Below, in pieces: positions 21,837-64,000 of a stretch of 64,000 bases of DNA (position 1 is its first letter; each line of letters begins with the position of its first letter). This DNA is from Megaleporinus macrocephalus (Eukaryota > Chordata > Actinopteri > Characiformes > Anostomidae). The notes beneath the pieces are model-generated. The model saw nothing but the letters and a program-made list of their open reading frames with translations, had not been told where the DNA came from and ran no database searches. The stretch spans positions 25,718,194 through 25,782,193 of the forward strand of contig CM038703.1 in NCBI GenBank assembly GCA_021613375.1, read 5' to 3'. The position numbers and the translations under genes were made by a program.

Positions 21837-22001
21837 GGTCTGAACTAAGAGCAAACAGGCTGAGCAAACAGGAAGAGGCAGGGATAAAAAGAGAAAAGAG
21901 AGAAGGGGCGGGATGAGTGAGAGAAACAGAGTGGAAGAAATTGATAGTCTGGGACACGCAGCGAATCTTGAAATCTAAAAACTCTCTTCAAGCTGTTAAA
22001 G
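21837..22001 (+). other. cic: cic 5' UTR part of exon 2 with a 21-codon upstream ORF
   Basis: It begins after the acceptor ctgtgtttcactgcag. An upstream ATG at 21913 (G at -3) opens a 21-codon frame ending with TAA at 21976-21978, 23 nt before the main start. In the main frame the TGA at 21969-21971 excludes any longer N-terminus. Confidence 0.6.
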
Positions 22002-50065
<28,064 letters not shown>

Positions 50066-51965
50066 GGAATGATGGGAGAAGACAGACAGAATGGAAACGG
50101 AACGTAGGAGTGGGTGTATTAGGCGAGTTTAACAAACTTCACCAACAATATAGAGCACTTATGTGGATTTTGTTGCATTTCTAACCAACCTTGTAAATTT
50201 CGTTCCATTTGATTCACTTTGCTGTTTTACTGTCGTTGGACATAATCTCTCTGTGGCAAGGTGACAGTTAGACACCCTCACCAACACACATATAATTTAT
50301 GCAAGTACACAAAATTAAAAGAGTTCACAACAGGCACAATAACCTTTTCCATAAAGCGTCCGGTGGCACCTGTTTGTATATGCCTCTCAATGCCGGACGG
50401 TCTTTGGTTCACCACCGTGCTTTGACACAAATTCACTTCCTCTCTGAGTTTCACAGCCCTTCAATGCTGCACTCCAGGCAGCACCCAACTGGCCTGTCTG
50501 CACAACGTTTCCTTGCCTGGTATAGAAACGAGACTGTTTGGGGGAAAACGGTGGGGAAAAAGCGCGTGCACTTTCATTTTGTGAGAGACTGAGAGAGAAA
50601 GCAATAGCTAGAGAGGAGGAGGGTCTTTATGCGAATGGGATACACCCATTTCAACTTGCTTTGGCTGTTACCCGGTCTTGGACGCAGGCGCACAACCAAA
50701 CTTTCCAAAAGCACCAAACCAAGACTCGCTCCTTTGCAGCCAAGCAGACAACCGGAGGCTTCAGCGACCGCCAAAACTTCACAAACAACAACAGACAAAC
50801 AACAGGAACAGCACAGCACACTTAAACCAAGAGAGCAGTGACCTTCTTAAAAGAAACCAAGAAAAATTTAAAAAAAGAAAAAAACTCTACACCTTTTGAA
50901 TCAACTCGTAGTTATGCTTTGTCACTTGTAGTTGTTGTGTCGTACTGGTGGAACTGACTGATATATTTTTTCCGTAAAAGCTTGCTCCTATCTTCTTCTT
51001 ACTCTGGTGACATTTCCAGCATGGACTAATCAAGCTATCCCAAGTGTTGGGGCAAAAAAAGAAGAAAAAAAGGACTTTCTCTGTTTTAGCCTCTTAGCTG
51101 AAGCTCCTCTTCTCAGGCCTCCATCTTAGGCCTTCCCTCTCCCACTGCTCCTTCTCCTATCACTGTACAAAACCGTGATGGCTCGGGGGCACTAGGCTCT
51201 TTGCTTTTTTCTCCCCTTTTTTGAAATGTTTTAATCAGGTGTTTGCACAATATGTGGTCCTGGACCACGATTTAAATCAGGAAAGTATTTGCTTTTAGAG
51301 ATATTTAAAAACTAACCAACAACTTTGTTCCATTTTTTTTTATTCCTTCCCTTCCTTTTCATAGGCTTTGCCCTAAGTAGTTTTCCTCTTTTTATTGTTG
51401 TCGTTGTTTTGTTTTTTTCCCTTCTCCTCAAACCTTTTACCTGAAGTGTTGTTGGAAAGCGCCCTTAAAGCGCTGGTCCAGAGTCAGAATAGGCTCTGTA
51501 GTCTCGGATGATTTAGAATCAGGATTACGTAAGGGAAAGCTGATCTGAGACCAGTGCTGAGGTGGCATTTCTCAGGATCTTCTCTTCCTTCTTCTGCCAC
51601 TTTACTTCTTTCATTGGTGCAATAGGACAGTGTGGATGGGGAAAATTCCTTTGGTTTAGATGAGTGACCAGTTTGTGCCATAGATGTTCACTGTATAGGC
51701 TGACAAAGCTGTCACAATATGATATATATATTGAAAAAGAGTTAAGAGATAAGAATTGTACTAACATTCATAAATGGGTGTTGAGGAAGTAATCCAAACA
51801 GAACAAACAACAAGCTAAAAAATTAACCTAGCACTTTTTTGCGTCTTGTTTTGCTGAGAGGAGTAATGAGTATATCGATACTTCTCAGTCTTCACTTGAA
51901 TGTGTGACAATATAAATATACATATATATATATATATATTTCTAAATGTCCGTAATATACAGGTG

Positions 51966-51968
<3 letters not shown>

Positions 51969-52042
<74 letters not shown>
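51969..52042 (+). repeat. (TG)37 microsatellite in the cic 3' UTR
   Basis: Seventy-four nt of uninterrupted TG on the transcribed sense strand, so the mRNA would carry (UG)37, preceded by an ATATAT run at about 51920-51940. Confidence 0.93.
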
Positions 52043-52044
<2 letters not shown>

Positions 52045-52270
52045 CGTATATGCTGATACTTAATATGCACCTTGGCAGACCAGACTTGCCCCCATGCAAA
52101 TACCATCCTGTACTAGAAGACTGTTATCATATGCCTGTAAGCAGGTTATTATTGTAGAAAAACAAGGATACTCGAGCATATGAAGCCACAGACTTAAGTT
52201 AAAGTAACTTTTTGCCACTCCATTCATCCATTCATTTTGTTTCCTTCCCTAGCAACAGAGCAACGCTTAC

Positions 52271-52292
52271 ACACACACACACACACACACAC
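52271..52292. repeat. Short (CA)n tract near the cic poly(A) site
   Basis: Eleven CA units about 50 nt before the AATAAA hexamer. Confidence 0.85.
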
Positions 52293-52338
52293 GTATACCT
52301 GCACATGTATGTGTGTCACACCTTCTGATTGTGTATCC

Positions 52339-52344
52339 AATAAA
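52339..52344 (+). terminator. Polyadenylation signal AATAAA for cic
   Basis: Canonical hexamer in GTATCCAATAAAAACTGTCC, the first clear one after the cic stop and in an otherwise gene-free area. Assignment by position. Confidence 0.5.
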
Positions 52345-52364
52345 AACTGTCCTTACTTTGGACT

Positions 52365-54830
52365 GGAGAAGGAAATTTTGAATGAGAAAGATGAGCGTGA
52401 GCTCATGAGCAGGCATGTTGACCATGTGCAATATTTCTAAACAAAAGACTATTGAAAATATTAAAGACCTAACACAACATTTTGTTGTCATGTTGTTATT
52501 TAACAAAAAAGCAGTTTGTTTTTATTTGATAGGACTACATTCTCGTGCAATAGATTAAACACCCCTCGAGTGAAATTACATGTCTTTTTAACATGTCCTT
52601 TACAAAGAGTACATTTTGGTTTTTTTTGAACATTTAATTTAATTTAATTATATATATGTAGAATATATTTATTTGCGTAGTTTAAAAAGACAGCTTAACA
52701 GTTAAATTCAGCTTAGCAGTAAGTTTAGTTAATAGTGTGGCAAAATGTGTTCACTGCAGAGGATGTGTTCACTTATTTGTACTCAGAGGCACATCTGGAC
52801 CACTGGCCAGTCAAGATATCAGTTTGCTAAACAGAGATATGAATTAATAGGCAAAATATATCTTGGCAAGTGAAATCATCTCGATGATCATTATTTAATA
52901 TCATACTTTGGTAAGCATAATATAAATTATAAGGGACATTTTTCTGATTTCCACCAACAAGCGATCTGCATAATTAAATGGTTAATATGAAAACAAGGAT
53001 CCTCTAGAATGGCTTGATGTTAAATGCTCCGTCCTTGTCAGAACTGTTCACAATTGTTGTGATAGGAACCACAGATCTAAATCGTTTAATGCCGCTAAAT
53101 AGTCCTGAAATGAGATTTTAAGCTAAAACTTGGAACATTTTTTCTGTTTATGGAGGAGAGGTACGTACAGGGCTTTGTAAGGCAAAAGAGTCCCCAAAGA
53201 AAATGTTTTCCTTGCAGATTAACTATACCATCTGTAAAACCAGATCAAATAAGCATACACAATATTAATATATATTTTAAACAATTACAAATTTACATCT
53301 GTAAAATGTTAAATGTAAAAATTTGCACTGACTACTACTACTGAAACTATTTATTTCCAAACCAACAAGCAGTACCTGGAATATGACACAATTATTAAAA
53401 TGAGTGGGACAACAACCATGACTAATGAGGGCTTTATAAATAATAAAATAACTATGTAAATTGCATCTAACTGTTTTGTGTACAAAATGCAACAATACAT
53501 TTTTCACCAATGTTGAACCAAAGAGCCTCCACAATTCTCTTTCTACAGGAGGCCAAGCCTTTTCAAGACAACTTGTCTACTCTATTGGAAGCTTATTTTG
53601 TATGTTTCAACATTACATTTAAAAACTTCAAAGATGTGTAGATTTACTAGTGATTTGGATAGTAAATAAATGACTATTTGCAGTACTGTATGTTTGTTTA
53701 CTCTTTGAAATATTCTCTTCTAGAGAGGTTCTTCTAAAATTAGAGAAACATGATATCTCTGAACCAAATAAAACTAATAACGGTTATTCAGAGCATTAAT
53801 GAGATGAAGTTGAGCTCAATGTGTGACCTTTTTTGAGATCTCAGCTAAAACACATGAGATTCCTGGGCCCTTCTGCTCAGGAGAAATATTTAAACAGCAG
53901 GAGAGTTTGGCTTTGCATTTTTTCTTTGTCCTTTCCTTTGACCTGATTGTCTAGGAGAAATGTCCGATATATTACAGACTCTATCATAGTTAATAGAAGG
54001 AAGATGGAAATGTTATTATTTATTAATGTAAGTTTAGAAAGTGGGGGTGGTTCTGTCACACTTTTTTACTATCAGCCTTTTTTCCTACAATAAACATTTT
54101 CTCTTAGCCTTCTCCTTGTACCCTTTAGCTTATTTTTGATGAATACCAACTATCAGCACAGTAAAATAAAATTGACACAATACCTGAGGGATGCTGCCTC
54201 ATTATGTGCCGTTATATAGCCTTCAGATTCGGAAGGCAAATTAAAGACTGAATGGCAAATTTTCTATTTTTATTTTTACTTGAAATACCATCTGATTTTT
54301 TAGAGGCCTCATTGCAGAGTTGTATGTCAGACATAGTCCACAAGAGAAACCATGGCTAGACTGTCTAGAAACTCCTGCTGAATGTCTCAACAAGATACAC
54401 AGCGTTAACGCTTTTAGACATGTGACCACTGAGTTACTTAGACCAACCACCATGAAATGGGAAAGGCCTATATACTGATTGTTATTATCAACTGAATCCT
54501 CCATAATAAGTCTAGATTGACTGAAACTCCTAAATATTTGAAATACTTGGTTGACAATAATTCCAGAGGTGCTGTAGATGTTCACCACCAAACTAGTCAG
54601 ATCTGTATTATAATGCCATTGTTTTATTATGGGCTGCAAAACACTTATTCTTCCCTGCTGCAGAGAAGATTAGCTCTAGCTTCTGCCAATTAACTAGTAT
54701 TAATAGTATAATGTAAAAGCTGAAAATATACGACATTTCCCCCTTTTCTAGCAACAAAAGCACATGCCATTGTAACATATGCATAATGTAGTATGTAGTC
54801 CTGGATCAAGGTATATAATTAGAATTCATT
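52365..54830. other. Gene-free interval downstream of cic
   Basis: AT-rich sequence with no coding exon or recognisable RNA gene on either strand; the minus-strand frame at 54241-54639 has no conserved domain. Confidence 0.55.
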
Positions 54831-54834
54831 AAGG

Positions 54835-55230
54835 TCCAGTCATAATTTCTAACTTATGTTATGGCTCGGCATCATATCCTATATACTAAAGTAGCCCAGT
54901 ATCAGCATTTTATACCATCAGCAACTGAAAAACAAACAAATTACAAATACCACTCAGTATATTTCAACTTTATTTATTGATTTAAATGCTGAACTGAATC
55001 AATTATTTATAAAACTTCAGATTTCAAATTTCATTTTTTCCTCACTTCAAGTAAACACAAAGGCTATGTTAAAAAACAGAATGCTTTTGAAAAAAGTGCA
55101 TCTTAAAGTGCTTATTTATAGAAAAAGTAATTAAACCTTTTTGGAGCACGCCGTCTGAATGAGCCTCTCTGACTCGCTTTATTCTCCGACTGCTACTTCT
55201 CATTTTGTACTTCGCCATGAAGCTCCTCCT
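54835..55230 (+). repeat. Dispersed DNA-transposon-like repeat, copy B
   Basis: Same orientation and block order as copy A at 28.19 kb, from AAGGTCCAGTCATAATTTCT through GTATCAGCATTTTATACCAT, TTCCTCACTTCAAGTAAA and AAAGTGCATCTTAAAGTGC to CTGACTCGCTTTATTCTCCG. Confidence 0.7.
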
Positions 55231-55839
55231 CCTTTCAGTCTAGTGTCCAAACCAGATATTACAAATACTAAATTACTGAATGCATTGGTGCTGCACTTTT
55301 TGGACACTTTTTGGAAGGAGCCACTCTCTACCTTCAATTTTCTGTCACAGAGTTTTTGCATCCCACTTCCTTTGCTAGATGAATAATAATTCAAGCATCT
55401 GTAAACATATGACCCGGACATTTATGAAATGCCTAAGAAAAAAAAATAGTTAAACTATAGCTGTTGATAGCACAAGACTAAGCAAATGGGAAAACGGTAA
55501 CCTCTTGTTGCCAAGCTACGCTTGCAGCTCCGCAACGTCATGTCTGTTTACAAACTTTGAATGGGTTGATAGCGTCCCTTTCACAGTTAACACAAGGATT
55601 ATTATATTCCGCCATACCAATAATGCAAAACTACTTTCACCCCTAGACTTGAAGCAATGTTACTTTAAACACTATATGAGCTTCCTGGACACTCTGTGGC
55701 TCTCTGAAAGGCCTCTTGTAGAGACCTCTGTCTCTGAGCCTGGGGTCTTGGTCGTTCTAAGGGGTTTCTCTCCTCCTTCCTTTGTTTCTTTTGTGGAGTT
55801 CTGTTTTTTGTGTTGTTATACGCGCTACTGCAACGATCA

Positions 55840-56087
55840 GCTTTCTTGCACACATCACACTTTTTTCATTTATATTCTGCTTCAACTGGTTGCTCAGTCA
55901 CGTGACGGAAGACAAGGAGCGGAGCGGAGCGGGAAAAGCAACGTGTGCCTGAAAGACCTGAAAGGAGAGTACTGAGTGTAGAGGAGAGAAACGGACACTA
56001 AAATAACGATTCCATCACGTTAGTATCGATGCAATATTAACATCAATATTTATAATATCGATATTTGGGTCAATCCGCCAACCCCTA
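55840..56087. mobile_element. Terminal fragment of a DNA transposon (ATATCGATATTTGGGTCAAT end)
   Basis: AGTATCGATGCAATATTAAC followed by ATATCGATATTTGGGTCAAT and CCGCCAACCCCT reads, reversed, as an AGGGGTTGGCGG start with repeated TATCGAT motifs, as in teleost hAT-like elements. Preceded by a GGAGCGGAGCGGAGCGGG tandem. The left end was not identified. Confidence 0.45.
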
Positions 56088-56321
56088 AAGGGTAGTCCAG
56101 AACTTCTACCTTAAACAGGCACCGCTCAGAGCTTTCAGAGTTCTTTCTCCCCTACAGTCAAACAGTCTCATAGTACAACTTGTGTTGAAGGCATGGTATG
56201 TACTAGCAAACTACATGTTAGTCTACATTAAACATGCTTTCCAAAGGATTTATAGCATGTCAGTTACAACACTGTCACCACATGATCTTAATATTTAGGT
56301 ATTCAACTAGAAAAAAAGTAA

Positions 56322-56354
56322 ACAACAACAACAATAATAATAATAATAATAATA

Positions 56355-56390
<36 letters not shown>
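56322..56390. repeat. (AAT)n(ATT)n inverted microsatellite
   Basis: About eight AAT units run directly into about twelve ATT units, a self-complementary arrangement that could form a hairpin. Confidence 0.92.
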
Positions 56391-56629
56391 GTTAAGTTAC
56401 AAGACTTGGAAGGGTCGTAACAAAGGAACTACACATCCCAGAATGCTATGAGCTCACCAAAACGCTGTTGCTCTGCTAAAGGCTTCGTTCCATCAAACAA
56501 AAAATTACATGTCTCCCTGTACTGCCAACAGTTTGAGATGCACTAAGAGACAAGCGAGAGCTTCCAAAAAATAGAATTATAAGATTTCCTATGGTCATTA
56601 GAATATCCTCTGTGAGGGCTTTAAAGTAC

Positions 56630-56958
56630 TGGGCGGATGAGGTCCGGCCTTTCTGATGCCCGTGAGCGGAGCGCCATCTCTGTCTGTGATGCGCCGCCTT
56701 CAGCCCTGGTAGTTGTTTTGAGTCCTGTGTCCCATCACACCATCCCGAGGCGCAGTCAGCCAGGACTTCATTTCCCAGGCGGCATCGTGCTTTGACAAGT
56801 CCAAACGACCGAAAGAGCCGCGGTTGGAAGTGGCAGAAATCTTGAATCCTTTTTTTTTAGCTGGTTATTTAAGTCACAGTGAACCACGGTCTCGTCTTTG
56901 TCAGTGAAAACGCTGCTGAGCCGTAATCTCTTGCCCCACCACAAGCTTTTAAACAGAT
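56630..56958 (+). promoter_or_regulatory. gsk3a promoter / 5' UTR region
   Basis: CpG content rises from about 56630. GAGCGCCATCTCTG contains a YY1-type CGCCATCT at about 56671, followed by GCGCCGCC. The start codon at 56959 follows. No TATA box was evident. The exact transcription start is not visible. Confidence 0.5.

Positions 56959-64000
<7,042 letters not shown>

Larger units (their letters stand above)
50066..52360 (+). other. cic: cic 3' UTR
   Basis: From the stop codon to the AATAAA polyadenylation hexamer at 52339-52344, about 2.3 kb. The short frames within it are not conserved. It includes T-rich and A-rich runs and a long TG repeat. A downstream cleavage site about 15-30 nt after the hexamer is inferred; I saw no convincing AATAAA earlier. 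Confidence 0.6.

Noticed and set aside
55505..55975. 156-residue + strand ORF
   Set aside because: Lies in repeat-derived sequence next to a transposon end; no recognisable domain.

Overview
This window is vertebrate, almost certainly teleost fish, genomic DNA. It shows intron-exon genes with GT-AG junctions, long AT-rich introns, abundant (CA)n and (ATTC)n microsatellites, and many decayed Tc1/mariner and hAT elements of the kinds that fill fish genomes. The repeat mix is compatible with an otophysan fish, but the species is not resolved from the sequence. All three recognised genes lie on the + strand.

Layout: (1) About 1-7914: the ETS repressor gene erf. Its first coding exon lies upstream of the window; four further coding exons are present through to the stop. 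(2) About 7915-18.6 kb: the erf 3' flank and gene-free DNA with repeat relics. (3) About 18.6-19.4 kb: a CpG-rich promoter with seven CCAAT boxes, a noncoding first exon ending at 19540, and the long-form capicua gene cic. Its coding sequence runs from 22002 to 50065 in 20 coding exons, which join in frame to 2,507 codons plus stop. The cic 3' UTR runs to about 52.36 kb. (4) About 52.4-56.6 kb: gene-free DNA with transposon relics. (5) From 56959 to the window end: gsk3a. Seven coding exons (308 residues) run from the start codon into the kinase C-lobe, and the gene continues beyond base 64000.

The three genes belong to connected signalling biology. ERF and CIC are both nuclear transcriptional repressors inactivated or exported downstream of receptor tyrosine kinase/ERK signalling, and GSK3A is a constitutively active Ser/Thr kinase inhibited by growth-factor signalling. 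ERF, CIC and GSK3A are also neighbours in mammals, so this is a conserved linkage, but the order and strands here (erf-cic-gsk3a, all +) differ from the human arrangement as I remember it.

No previously undescribed system was found. The points most worth a second look are: the CCAAT array and upstream ORF at cic; the absence of a recognisable short-isoform (CIC-S) first exon; a hAT element with terminal repeats and a near-perfect 8-bp target duplication in the intron after the first HMG-box exon; a 37-unit UG repeat in the cic 3' UTR; a 19-nt exon-like segment in gsk3a intron 1 that would act as a poison exon; and a pair of direct repeats bracketing most of cic. Exon boundaries were placed by reading frame, GT-AG sites and remembered family protein sequence; no alignment could be run.
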